From the NCBI RefSeq assembly GCF_000803645.1, contig NZ_CP009122.1, forward strand, positions 2,518,501 to 2,582,500: a DNA stretch of 64,000 bases, given 5' to 3'. Both the position numbers and the translations under genes were made by a program. The stretch comes from Sphingopyxis fribergensis. Lineage in GTDB: Bacteria; Pseudomonadota; Alphaproteobacteria; Sphingomonadales; Sphingomonadaceae. This document shows, in pieces, positions 16,221 through 24,406 of the stretch (its first letter is position 1; every line of letters starts with the position of its first letter). The notes under the pieces are model-generated. The model saw nothing but the letters and a program-made list of their open reading frames with translations, did no database searches and had not been told where the DNA came from.

Positions 16221-16455
16221 CGCCGGTCCCCGCGTCATCGTCATTGTCCGCACGATAGGCGGCGGGGTTGGCGACCCAGCGGTCGATCGCGGATTCATGC
16301 CAACCGGCGCCGTGGACGCTGATCTTCTCTTGTCGCGGGAAAGTGCCTTCCGCGATTTTGCGGTAGATGGTCGAGCGCGACAGCCCGGTGCGGTCGAGGA
16401 CAGTCTTGAGACGGACAATTCGTTCGGGAGCGGACACGGGGGCTATCTCCAACAT
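16207..16455 (-). CDS. AlpA-family DNA-binding regulator
   Basis: This 82-residue protein contains LDRTGLSRSTIYRKIAEGTFP and WHESAIDRWVANP, the AlpA/MerR-like helix-turn-helix signature. It is a clear relative of the AlpA gene at 9026-9250. A 15-bp palindrome lies 32 nt upstream. It may control excision genes or the conjugative functions of the island. ATG 16455 is preferred over the longer frame to 16485. Confidence 0.75.
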   Translation of the reverse strand: MLEIAPVSAPERIVRLKTVLDRTGLSRSTIYRKIAEGTFPRQEKISVHGAGWHESAIDRWVANPAAYRADNDDDAGTGDARG

Positions 16456-16486
16456 CTGGTGGTTGACGACGCCCCTTGCGAACAAA

Positions 16487-16501
16487 CTTCGACGGTCGAA
16501 G
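16487..16501. promoter_or_regulatory. 15-bp palindrome upstream of alpA, putative operator
   Basis: CTTCGAC-G-GTCGAAG is a perfect 7+1+7 inverted repeat located 32 nt before the alpA start. It fits a dimeric regulator site; AlpA itself is a candidate. Confidence 0.45.
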
Positions 16502-16865
16502 CTCGCCGTTCAAGTGCTTCTTCGATGCCGCTCGGCGCAATCGAAGCATAGGATGCAAAGACAGGCGATAGCTCACAATAGCGCATGAACGGCGGCTCGC
16601 GGCGCGAAGAGGCAGGAAAAGGAAAGTTTAGCGCAGGATAGCGCCGGCTCTTGTGAGCGGCGCGGATGGACGATCGCTTTGCGGTATCTGTTCGCATGTC
16701 TTCGCAGACCTCCGACTCGGTGGTCCGCCCGCCGTGCGCCAGTCTGCGTCACCTTGTCCGATCCATGCAATGGGGAAGGCATTGTCGTGCCGATCCGGGC
16801 ACGTATCGATAGTCCGGTGCCGATAGGTCTTGCCAAGGACCGGAGATTGGCTGAAGATTCCAGCA
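16502..16865. other. Divergent intergenic region, no gene seen
   Basis: About 360 bp separate the alpA-like gene (minus) and the nucleotidyltransferase-HEPN gene (plus). No ORF with a ribosome site or family features was found. It should hold the two divergent promoters. Confidence 0.4.
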
Positions 16866-17786
16866 ATGCGCATCGACGTCGATTTTCTTCCTGCCGTGAA
16901 GCAGCGCGAGCTTGAGCGCGTCGTCGAGATATTGTTCGATGAGTTCGGCCAGGCCACCGAAAATGCGACCGGGCGCCGCAAGGGCGCCCGCATCCTCAAG
17001 GTAGTGCTATTCGGCAGCCACGCGCGCGGCGATTGGGTTGATGCGCCGCTGTCAGCGAACCAGTATAAATCCGACTACGACATTCTCGTCATCGTCAGCC
17101 AGAAGGAGCTGACCGACCGCGCCGCCTATTGGGCGAAGGCCGAGGAACGGCTGATCCGCGCCTATACCATTGAGAAGACGCTGCGGACGCCGGTCAATTT
17201 CATCGTCCATTCGCTTCACGAAGTGAACGACGGACTCGCGCATGGCCGGGTCTTTTTCATGGAAGTCGCCAAGGATGGCATTGCGCTGTATGAAGCGGAT
17301 GACCGCGAACTGGCGACGCCCAAGCCCAAGACGTCTGAACAGGCGGCCGGAACAGCGAAGGAATATTTCGAGGAATATTATCCGAGCGCCGCCGCCTTCA
17401 AAGACGGTGCAGAATTTTATGTCGGCAAGGGGCGCCTAAAAGAAGCTGCGTTCTCGATGCATCAGGCAACGGAGCGACTATACGTCTGCCTATTGCTGAC
17501 GCTGACCTTCTACACGCCGTATAACCACAACATCGCATTCCTGCGTGCGCTGGCCGAAGGGCTCGACCGTCGACTGTATGGCATCTGGCCTGAGACCAAT
17601 CGTCGCGAGCGTGCGATGTTCCAGAAGCTCAAAGAAGCGTATACGAAGGCAAGGTATTCAAAACACTACCGGATCAGCGAGGAAGAGTTAACGTGGCTCG
17701 GCGAACGCGTCGAGGAACTCGGCCGCGTCGTCCATCAGGTCTGTTCGGAATGTATCGCCGAACTCGAAAAGGCCGCGCGCGAATAG
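16866..17786 (+). CDS. Nucleotidyltransferase-HEPN fusion protein
   Basis: This 306-residue protein has an N-terminal MNT-type nucleotidyltransferase domain with VVLFGSHARGDWVD (residues near 47-60) and SDYDILVIV, giving the GS...DxD catalytic pattern. A C-terminal HEPN domain (residues about 180-300) contains FSMHQATERLYVCLLL and ARYSKHYRIS, in which R-x3-H resembles the HEPN ribonuclease motif. Separate MntA and HepT proteins form toxin-antitoxin pairs in which MntA modifies HepT. Here both are fused, so self-regulation or another role is possible. ATG 16866 is preferred to 16830. Confidence 0.75.
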   Translation: MRIDVDFLPAVKQRELERVVEILFDEFGQATENATGRRKGARILKVVLFGSHARGDWVDAPLSANQYKSDYDILVIVSQKELTDRAAYWAKAEERLIRAYTIEKTLRTPVNFIVHSLHEVNDGLAHGRVFFMEVAKDGIALYEADDRELATPKPKTSEQAAGTAKEYFEEYYPSAAAFKDGAEFYVGKGRLKEAAFSMHQATERLYVCLLLTLTFYTPYNHNIAFLRALAEGLDRRLYGIWPETNRRERAMFQKLKEAYTKARYSKHYRISEEELTWLGERVEELGRVVHQVCSECIAELEKAARE

Positions 17787-18008
17787 GCGCATCTCCGCTC
17801 GGCTTGCCGGGACTCCGAGATTCTGGCATGATCCGCTGCACGGGATGGAAAGACTGGCGGCCATCCCCGGGATAACCCTGCCAGGCATCATGTAGGTTCG
17901 GCCATCACGGTCGGGCAGTTGCTGTAAGCCGCAGTTGCGGCACCAGACAGCGGACACTGCTTGCACATTCGCGCCTCGACGCGCGGACCGCCGGTGTGCG
18001 AGCTGCAA

Positions 18009-18509
18009 ATGAATACCCCGAAATCGAAAGCGAACGACGTTTACGCGCGCGAAGTCGTGATGGCGCGCGTTGACCATCTCATCCGCCGCAAGCAGCAGGA
18101 GGTCGAGCGTATCGCGCGCATATTGCGCGCCTGCTTCGATCCCGATGCTGTGCAGGCACCCGAGCCGGGCGAGATTCGCCGCATCATCTTGATCGGACCC
18201 TATGCCCGGAAGAATTGGTATGAAGACGACGAGACGATCAATTTCTCCGATTACGAGTTCTGGATCGTCGTCAATCATCCGCTGTTCAAGGAAGCGGAAT
18301 GCTGGACCCGCGCCCGCGATGTCATCGACAGCGAGCTTGGCAACCGCTGCGCGGTCGGCCTTGAACTTTACTCCAAGGCCGACATCCGCGTCGCCAGGGC
18401 GGAGCGCGACACCTTCATCCTCGACCGCATCGAGGCGGGCATTTGTCTCTATCGCGCCTCGCGCGATGCGCCGCTGAATGCGCGCGAGCGCAAGGGAGCG
18501 CGGGAATGA
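18009..18509 (+). CDS. Nucleotidyltransferase-like protein (degenerate active site)
   Basis: This 166-residue protein contains RRIILIGPYARKNW, then SDYEFWIVV, matching the beta-strand/G-S/D-x-D core of nucleotidyltransferases. The usual GS is GP and the second acidic motif reads DYE, so activity is uncertain. It lies between the nucleotidyltransferase-HEPN fusion and two sigma factor genes; its stop overlaps the first sigma ATG by 4 nt. ATG 18009 is chosen over 17961, which adds a basic stretch without family resemblance. Role unknown. Confidence 0.55.
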   Translation: MNTPKSKANDVYAREVVMARVDHLIRRKQQEVERIARILRACFDPDAVQAPEPGEIRRIILIGPYARKNWYEDDETINFSDYEFWIVVNHPLFKEAECWTRARDVIDSELGNRCAVGLELYSKADIRVARAERDTFILDRIEAGICLYRASRDAPLNARERKGARE

Positions 18510-19018
18510 CCGCCCGCCCGGAGATCGCGACATTCGAGGATGTCTACCGTGCCGAATATCCGCGCCTGCTGCGCAGGCTGACGCGGCGGGTCGGCCCCGA
18601 TGATGCGCGCGACTTTGCGCAGGAGGCCTTCGCCCGGTTCCACCACAGCGGAAAGCTGCCGGTGCTCAACCAGCCGGGCGCCTATCTCAACCGGATCGCG
18701 CGCAACATGCTGATCGATCGTGCCCGTCGGAGGAAGAAGCAGGATCGACCGATCTTCTTCCCGTTCGAGGAAGACCGTGACGCGGTTTCGCGCGCCGAGC
18801 AGACATGGCGGATCGAGGCAATCGACCTGCTGCGCCTCTATCGGCAGGCGGTGCGCGCCATGCCGCCCAAAACGCGGCGCGTCTTCGTGATGCACCGCAT
18901 CCACCGCCTGACCTACAAGGAGATCGCGGAGCGGGTCGGCATTAGCGCCGCGACCGTCGAGTACCACATGATGCGGGCGTTGACGCTTTGCCGCGCCGCG
19001 GTCGCCGTACAATGGTGA
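18506..19018 (+). CDS. ECF-type sigma factor, first of a pair
   Basis: This 170-residue sigma-70 family protein has a region 2 (FEDVYRAEYPRLLRRLTRRV, then DFAQEAFARF and YLNRIARNMLIDRARRRK) and a region 4 helix-turn-helix (MPPKTRRVFVMHRIHRLTYKEIAERVGISAATVEYHM). It resembles FecI-type ECF factors but no FecR-like anti-sigma gene is nearby. It starts in an ATGA overlap with the nucleotidyltransferase-like gene and its TGA overlaps the next ATG. It may direct transcription of island genes. Confidence 0.85.
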   Translation: MTARPEIATFEDVYRAEYPRLLRRLTRRVGPDDARDFAQEAFARFHHSGKLPVLNQPGAYLNRIARNMLIDRARRRKKQDRPIFFPFEEDRDAVSRAEQTWRIEAIDLLRLYRQAVRAMPPKTRRVFVMHRIHRLTYKEIAERVGISAATVEYHMMRALTLCRAAVAVQW

Positions 19019-19593
19019 TGACCACGCATGTCGGCTGCGGTGACGCCGACACAAGCAAACGCGAGGCCCGTTCGGCTGCCACGTCGCCCCGTTCGCCTGC
19101 CGTTGCATTCGATGCCTTCTATCGAGCCGAACACGCACGGATGCTCGGCTATTTCAGGCGAAAGGCTGGACGCGACGACGCCGCCGACCTGGCGCAAGAC
19201 GCCTTCACGCTGTTCCTGCGCAGCGGCGCGCTGGACAGGGTCGATCATCCCCAGGCCTATCTGATCCGGATCGCGCGCAACTTGCTGATCAACCGGGCAC
19301 GCGGGCAGAAACGGGCTGGCGCCGTCTTCTATCCATTCGATGAAGAATGCGATGCGCCGGTTCCTCCCGATCAGTTGCGACGGATCGAAGAAATCGACAT
19401 CCGGCGCGTCTTTCGGCCGACGCTACTGGCGATGCCGCCGAGGACGCGGCGCATCTTCCTGATGAGTCGGCTGCGGCAGCAGACTTACCGCGAGATCGCA
19501 CAGCAACTCGGCATCACCGACAAAGCCGTCGAGCACCATATATCGCGCGCGCTGGCCCGATGCCGCAAGGCGTTCGCCGCGCGATACGCTTGA
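19018..19593 (+). CDS. ECF-type sigma factor, second of a pair
   Basis: This 191-residue protein is paralogous to the preceding gene. Region 2 includes FDAFYRAEHARMLGYFRRKAGRDDAADLAQDAF and YLIRIARNLLINRARGQKR; region 4 includes MPPRTRRIFLMSRLRQQTYREIAQQLGITDKAVEHHISRAL. ATG 19018 shares its A with the TGA of the first sigma gene; ATG 19012 is an alternative. About 20 extra N-terminal residues rich in Ser/Ala precede region 2. The tight coupling suggests the two factors are made together. Confidence 0.85.
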   Translation: MTTHVGCGDADTSKREARSAATSPRSPAVAFDAFYRAEHARMLGYFRRKAGRDDAADLAQDAFTLFLRSGALDRVDHPQAYLIRIARNLLINRARGQKRAGAVFYPFDEECDAPVPPDQLRRIEEIDIRRVFRPTLLAMPPRTRRIFLMSRLRQQTYREIAQQLGITDKAVEHHISRALARCRKAFAARYA

Positions 19594-19615
19594 AGCGGCG
19601 CCGACATATCCCGCC

Positions 19616-19873
19616 TCATGGCGCGCCCATGGCAATCGAATTATTGTCGGGCAAGGCGTCCGCCTCGAACGCGCGCTTGCCGCGACGCTTCCACAGCGCG
19701 GCGGCATGATCTCCCCGTTCGCTTCGCAGCTTGTCGGCCATCCATAGGAACGCGCCATAGAGCATCGCGCGATCATCGTCGGTGAGATCGACAAGTCCCG
19801 CTTTCGTGACGAGGCCGCCCAACTCGATCAGTTGGCGCGTTCGCTCGCGGCGTTTCACGACCCATTCGCGCAT
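19616..19873 (-). CDS. traD: TraD-type conjugal transfer protein (small, Ti-type)
   Basis: This 85-residue protein contains RRERTRQLIELGGLVTKAGLVDLTDDDRAMLYGAFLWMADKL, the core of the small TraD family of Ti-plasmid-like transfer systems, not the large coupling ATPase of F plasmids. It follows traC with a 22-nt gap in the usual traC-traD order. It is probably a relaxosome accessory factor. The coupling protein gene traG, normally next, is absent because the convergent sigma genes follow. Confidence 0.75.
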   Translation of the reverse strand: MREWVVKRRERTRQLIELGGLVTKAGLVDLTDDDRAMLYGAFLWMADKLRSERGDHAAALWKRRGKRAFEADALPDNNSIAMGAP

Positions 19874-19895
19874 GTCGGTCCGAGCCTTTCGTGCT

Positions 19896-20201
19896 TCAAT
19901 GCGATGCCGCGCCGCCGTCGAGCGGTAGAGTGCCGTCCGGCTGGCGTTCAGATCGCGGCGCAGACTTGCGTTCCTTGCTGCGAAAGAATGCGGCGCCCGC
20001 CTTGCGCCAGCCCTCCTTCGCGCCTGCGTCTTTCATCGCAACCGCGCCGAGCAATGCGCCGGCGAGGATGTCGGCGTCGAGCGCATCGGCGCCCGTCGCA
20101 ATGACGAGTTCACCGAGTTGACGAACGCGGCGTTCCTTGAGGGTCTTCGCCTTGGCTTCGAGCGCGGCGAGTTCCGAATCGATATCGCGGGGTTTACGCA
20201 T
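19896..20201 (-). CDS. traC: TraC-type conjugal transfer protein
   Basis: This 101-residue protein begins MRKPRDIDSELAALEAKAKTLKERRVRQLGELV, the charged N-terminal helix of Ti-type TraC relaxosome proteins. A small hydrophobic segment (ADILAGALLGAV) and a basic C-terminus follow. It is divergent from traA across the oriT candidate. The start at 20201 fits the family; the frame is open further upstream but would cross oriT. TraC and TraA together normally nick oriT. Confidence 0.75.
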   Translation of the reverse strand: MRKPRDIDSELAALEAKAKTLKERRVRQLGELVIATGADALDADILAGALLGAVAMKDAGAKEGWRKAGAAFFRSKERKSAPRSERQPDGTLPLDGGAASH

Positions 20202-20317
20202 CGCAAAGTCTCCATTGAGTGACGATGCCACCATGATAGAAGAAGCGTGACACCAGCGCAGTAGAGTCGCCGGGACAGTCTGACACCGCCTAGTCCCTGC
20301 CGAGAATTTATTCGAGG

Positions 20318-20345
20318 AGGGCGCGCTTATACGTCGTGCCGACGT
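20318..20345. other. Putative origin of transfer (Ti/RSF1010-like nic region)
   Basis: AGGGCGCGCTTATACGTCG resembles the nic core of Ti-plasmid and Q-type origins (AGGGCGC followed by TTATACGTCG). It adjoins a perfect inverted repeat ACGTCG-TGC-CGACGT (20331-20345). It lies in the intergenic space between divergent traC and traA, exactly where oriT is found in Ti-type systems. Match to the consensus is from memory. Confidence 0.65.
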
Positions 20346-20374
20346 GCTCTTGGTGGCGTAGATGGATTGCCGCA

Positions 20375-23320
20375 ATGGCAATCTTCCATCTCTCGGTCAA
20401 AGTTATCAGCCGCGCTTCGGGCCGCAGTGCGGTTGCCGCCGCCGCCTATCGGGCTGGCGAGCGGCTGCACGACCAGCGGCTGGATCGCGACCATGATTTC
20501 CGTGCTAAGTCCGGCGTCGAGCATAGCGAGATCATGCTTCCCGAAGGTGCGCCCGAACGCTTCTCCGATCGCGCCACGCTCTGGAACGAGGTCGAGGTGA
20601 CCGAAAAGCGCAAGGACGCGCAGCTTGCCCGCGAGGTCGAGTTTGCCATCCCGCGAGAGATGAATCAGCAGCAGGGCATCGAGCTTGCGCGCTATTTCGT
20701 TCAGGCAGAGTTCGTCGATCGCGGTATGATCGCCGACCTCAACGTGCATTGGGGCGTCGGCGCGGATGGCCAGCCCAAACCACACGCGCATGTGATGCTG
20801 ACGATGCGCGAGGTAGGTGAAGATGGTTTCGGGCAGAAGGTCCGCGACTGGAACCGCACCGAAGTTGTCGAGCAATGGCGCGAACGCTGGGCCGATCACG
20901 TCAACACCCGGCTTGCCGAGCTCGATATTGACGCGCGGATCGACCACCGCTCCCTTGAGGCGCAGGGTACCGATCTGGACCCGCAAGACAAGATCGGTCC
21001 CGCCGCTTCGCGCATGGGTGAGCGCGGGCTGGAATCCGAACGCATCGAGGATCACCGCGCCGTCGCGAGAGCCAATGGCGAACGCATTATCGCCGAGCCG
21101 CGCGTCGCACTCGACGCGATCACGCACAGCCAAGCCACATTTACGAACCGCGACATGGCGATGTTCGTGCATCGCCACACCGACGGCAAAGAGCAATTTG
21201 ATGCCGCCATGTCGGCGGTGCGCGCCTCACCAGAGCTGGTCGCGCTTGGCAAGGACGGACGCGGTGACGATCGGTTCACGTCGCGGGACATGATCGACGC
21301 CGAACAGCGATTGCAGCGTGCGGCAGAGGCGATGGCAGCGAGCGAGCGTCATCGCGTGTCGGATGCGGACCGGAAGGGTGCGCTGGTGCGCGCGGCGGAA
21401 CGCGGACTGACGCTGTCCGGGGAGCAGCGTCCCGCGTTCGAGCATGTGACCGACCGGCAGGGTCTGAGCGTCGTCGTCGGATATGCAGGCACCGGCAAGA
21501 GCGCGATGCTCGGTGTCGCCCGCGAGGCATGGGAAGACGCGAGGCTCAACGTGCGCGGCGCGGCGCTGTCAGGCATCGCGGCGGAAGGGCTGGAGAATGG
21601 CTCCGGCATCGCCTCTCGCACCATCGCCAGCATGGAACATGGCTGGTCGCAGGGGCGCGACATGCTCACCGCCCGCGATGTGCTGGTGATCGACGAGGCG
21701 GGCATGGTCGGCACCCGCCAGATGGAGCGGGTGTTGTCCCATGCCGCCGACGCCGGCGCGAAGGTCGTGCTGGTCGGCGATCCGCAGCAATTGCAGGCGA
21801 TCGAAGCCGGTGCGGCGTTCCGCGCGATCCACGAACGACATGGCGGCGTCGAGATCACCGAGGTGCGGCGCCAGCACGAAGCTTGGCAGCAGGACGCCAC
21901 CCGGCATCTGGCCACGGGCCGCACCGGCGAGGCGATCCAGACCTATACCGAGCGCGGCATGGTCCATGCGGCGGACACGCGGGAACAGGCGCGCGGCGAG
22001 CTTGTCGAGCAGTGGGATCGCGAGCGCATCGCTGCGCCCGATCAGAGCCGCATCATCCTCACCCACACCAATGCCGAGGTGCGCGAACTCAATGAGGCGG
22101 CGCGCGACCGGATGCGCGCGGGAGGCGAGCTTGGTGATGACGTACTGATGAAGGCCGAGCGCGGCGAGCGTGCTTTCGCGTCGGGCGACCGCATCATGTT
22201 CCTGCGGAATGAGCGGAGCCTTGAGGTCAAAAACGGCACATTGGGCACCGTCGAGCGGGTCACCCAGCAGAGCATGCGCGTCCGCACCGACGACGGGCGC
22301 GGCATCGCGTTCGACACCAAAGACTATGCCCATGTCGATCATGGCTATGCGGCGACGATCCACAAGGCGCAGGGCGTGACCGTGGACCGTTCACATGTTC
22401 TCGCCACCCCCGGCATGGATCGCCACGGCGCTTATGTTGGCCTCACGCGCCACCGCGACGGGATGGCGCTTCATTATGGACGCGACGACTTCAAGGATGA
22501 TGCGCGCCTTGTCCGCACCCTGTCGCTGGAGCGCGCCAAGGATATGGCGAGTGATTATGCGAACCGCGATCCGGCGCGGCAGTTTGCCGAGCGGCGCGGG
22601 ATCGGTATCCGCGAACGTGTCGCGGAGATCGTCCGCACCGGGAAGGAGAAGGCGCGCGGGATCTTCGATGGCTTGCGCCTGTCGCGTCCCGACCAGCAGC
22701 GCGAGCCGGGCATGTTCGCGGGCTTCCGTCCGCCGGAGCGGAAGGGCGATCTGGCGAAGGCCGAGCCAGCCCATGCCAACGGCCAGCGCCGCGCGGTCGA
22801 ACGCTATGCTCGCGCTGTCGATGATATCGCCCGAATGCACGATCGGGGGTTGCCGGTGCTGCCCCACCAGCATGACGCCCTGAACCGCGCAGGAGAGGCG
22901 CTGGACGCAATCCGGCCTCACGCCTCCACCGACCTCGGCAATGCCTTCCAGCGCCAGCCTGGGCTCGTCCACGACGCCACGCAGGGTCGAGGTCACGCCG
23001 CGGTGCGCGCGATGAACAAGGAGGCGGAACTTCGCGCCGATCCCTTCCAGCGCGCCGACCGGTTTGTCGAGGGTTGGAAGCAGCTTCGGCAAGCACACGA
23101 AGATCTGCGCCGCGACGGCGATGTGCGGGGCGCAAAACGCGTCGGCCAGCAAATGGCAGGCATGGCCAAAAGCCTCGAACGCGACGCGCAGGTCGAATCG
23201 CTGTTGCGCGGGCGGCGGCAAGACCTCGGCATCGGGGCAAACATGGCACGCGACGTTGGGCGCGACCTCGCGGCGTCGATCCCCACCGATCTTGGGAAGA
23301 ATCTTGGCATGAGCCGATAG
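20375..23320 (+). CDS. traA: Ti-type relaxase-helicase TraA (MobA/MobL family)
   Basis: This 981-residue protein would nick oriT and unwind DNA during conjugation. The N-terminal relaxase starts MAIFHLSVKVISRASGRSAVAAAAYRAGERL and holds the histidine metal cluster in GQPKPHAHVMLTMRE (near residue 130). The central RecD/TraI-like helicase has Walker A VGYAGTGKSAML (near 370), Walker B VLVIDEAGMVGTRQM, and the late motif HGYAATIHKAQGVTVD. The C-terminal region is alpha-helical and charged. Length is typical. The earlier in-frame ATG at 20336 lies inside the oriT repeat, so 20375 is used. Confidence 0.93.
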   Translation: MAIFHLSVKVISRASGRSAVAAAAYRAGERLHDQRLDRDHDFRAKSGVEHSEIMLPEGAPERFSDRATLWNEVEVTEKRKDAQLAREVEFAIPREMNQQQGIELARYFVQAEFVDRGMIADLNVHWGVGADGQPKPHAHVMLTMREVGEDGFGQKVRDWNRTEVVEQWRERWADHVNTRLAELDIDARIDHRSLEAQGTDLDPQDKIGPAASRMGERGLESERIEDHRAVARANGERIIAEPRVALDAITHSQATFTNRDMAMFVHRHTDGKEQFDAAMSAVRASPELVALGKDGRGDDRFTSRDMIDAEQRLQRAAEAMAASERHRVSDADRKGALVRAAERGLTLSGEQRPAFEHVTDRQGLSVVVGYAGTGKSAMLGVAREAWEDARLNVRGAALSGIAAEGLENGSGIASRTIASMEHGWSQGRDMLTARDVLVIDEAGMVGTRQMERVLSHAADAGAKVVLVGDPQQLQAIEAGAAFRAIHERHGGVEITEVRRQHEAWQQDATRHLATGRTGEAIQTYTERGMVHAADTREQARGELVEQWDRERIAAPDQSRIILTHTNAEVRELNEAARDRMRAGGELGDDVLMKAERGERAFASGDRIMFLRNERSLEVKNGTLGTVERVTQQSMRVRTDDGRGIAFDTKDYAHVDHGYAATIHKAQGVTVDRSHVLATPGMDRHGAYVGLTRHRDGMALHYGRDDFKDDARLVRTLSLERAKDMASDYANRDPARQFAERRGIGIRERVAEIVRTGKEKARGIFDGLRLSRPDQQREPGMFAGFRPPERKGDLAKAEPAHANGQRRAVERYARAVDDIARMHDRGLPVLPHQHDALNRAGEALDAIRPHASTDLGNAFQRQPGLVHDATQGRGHAAVRAMNKEAELRADPFQRADRFVEGWKQLRQAHEDLRRDGDVRGAKRVGQQMAGMAKSLERDAQVESLLRGRRQDLGIGANMARDVGRDLAASIPTDLGKNLGMSR

Positions 23321-23329
23321 GAGGATGAT

Positions 23330-24406
23330 ATGGACGACGACAGACAGATACCCCGGCTACCCTATGACGATCCCGGGCCCGATCCGGCGACAGAGGCCTT
23401 TGCCCGTCTCGAAAGGGAGATGGCGATGATGCGCCGGGCTGTCGAGCATCTCGCGACCGAGAAATCCGAAATCGACATTCCCGATTACAGCAAGACGCTC
23501 GGCGAAATGGCGAACCGCCTTGTCGCCATTGAGCGCCAGCCCGCCATGCAGATGACCCCGGAGGATATGGTGGGGCGGATCGCCACAGCGGCCACGGAGG
23601 CGCGGCGCGAGGATCAGGCAACACTTGCCCAAGCGAAGCGGGAGCATGTCGAGGCCGCCCGCGGCTTGCGTGCGATCATCGGCACCGCCAACACCCTCTA
23701 TGAGCAAAAGCGTCGCCGTTGGTGGCATATCGGCGGCGGCTTGTTCGCCGGGTGCCTCCTGTGGGCAGTGCTTCCCGGCTTTGGCGCGCGCATCCTGCCG
23801 ACAAGCTGGCATCTGCCCGAACGCATCGCGGCGCGCACCGTTCGCGAACCGACCCTATGGGAAGCCGGCATCCGGATCATGCAGGCAGACAGCCCCGAAG
23901 CGTGGCAGGCCATTGCCGAGGCCGCCGAGATGCGTCGCGACAACCGTGAGGCCATCAACGCCTGCGTACAGCGGGCCGCCAAGTCCAAGCAGCCGGTGCG
24001 ATGCACGATCAGCGTAAGGGCGCGGCAACCTCGAGTGTGCCGCGTTGGTCAAGTCGCCCGTCAGCAATCGCGCGTTGTCAATCAGAAGCGACACCATGCG
24101 CCGTTCTCGCTGACGGAACTTTACCGGTTGCCATCCGTGCACCCGCGGAGGGACATTGATCGAAGATGGGCAGCGCATGACCTACACCGCATTCGCATTC
24201 TACCATCCCTGGCATCGCCGGCCCAATATCTCGCAACGAGGACTTCAAATATGACAAACCCCACTACACATGCCGCCACCAACCGGGGCCATGTTCGGCC
24301 ATCTGAAAAACTATTGGCGTTGCGCAACGAGCTCTATCATATGTCGCGTCCGGTACATGGGCGCCCAGTAGATGAACGCGCGCACTTTTTGGTTTTATCC
24401 GACTAG
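23330..24406 (+). CDS. DUF6118-type protein with aberrant C-terminus
   Basis: The first 230 or so residues form a recognisable DUF6118-like protein that regularly follows traA: a coiled-coil N-terminal half (TLGEMANRLVAIERQ; EARREDQATLAQAKREHVEAARGL), one membrane segment (HIGGGLFAGCLLWAVLPGFG near 140) and an end near CVQRAAKSKQPVRCTISV. The remaining 130 codons show no family character and look like unrelated DNA read through, marking a rearrangement at about 24,010-24,030 where the transfer region stops and cargo begins. A short in-frame ATG at 24251 (51 codons) is probably not a gene. Confidence 0.6.
   Translation: MDDDRQIPRLPYDDPGPDPATEAFARLEREMAMMRRAVEHLATEKSEIDIPDYSKTLGEMANRLVAIERQPAMQMTPEDMVGRIATAATEARREDQATLAQAKREHVEAARGLRAIIGTANTLYEQKRRRWWHIGGGLFAGCLLWAVLPGFGARILPTSWHLPERIAARTVREPTLWEAGIRIMQADSPEAWQAIAEAAEMRRDNREAINACVQRAAKSKQPVRCTISVRARQPRVCRVGQVARQQSRVVNQKRHHAPFSLTELYRLPSVHPRRDIDRRWAAHDLHRIRILPSLASPAQYLATRTSNMTNPTTHAATNRGHVRPSEKLLALRNELYHMSRPVHGRPVDERAHFLVLSD

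Noticed and set aside
19616..23320. Island 2 as a self-transmissible conjugative element
   Set aside because: No VirB/Trb mating-pair genes or TraG coupling protein are present between the att sites, so only mobilisation can be argued.
24251..24406. 51-codon frame starting MTNPTTHAATNRGH
   Set aside because: Weak ribosome site, no recognisable features, and it lies in rearranged sequence. Kept only as a comment under the DUF6118-like gene.
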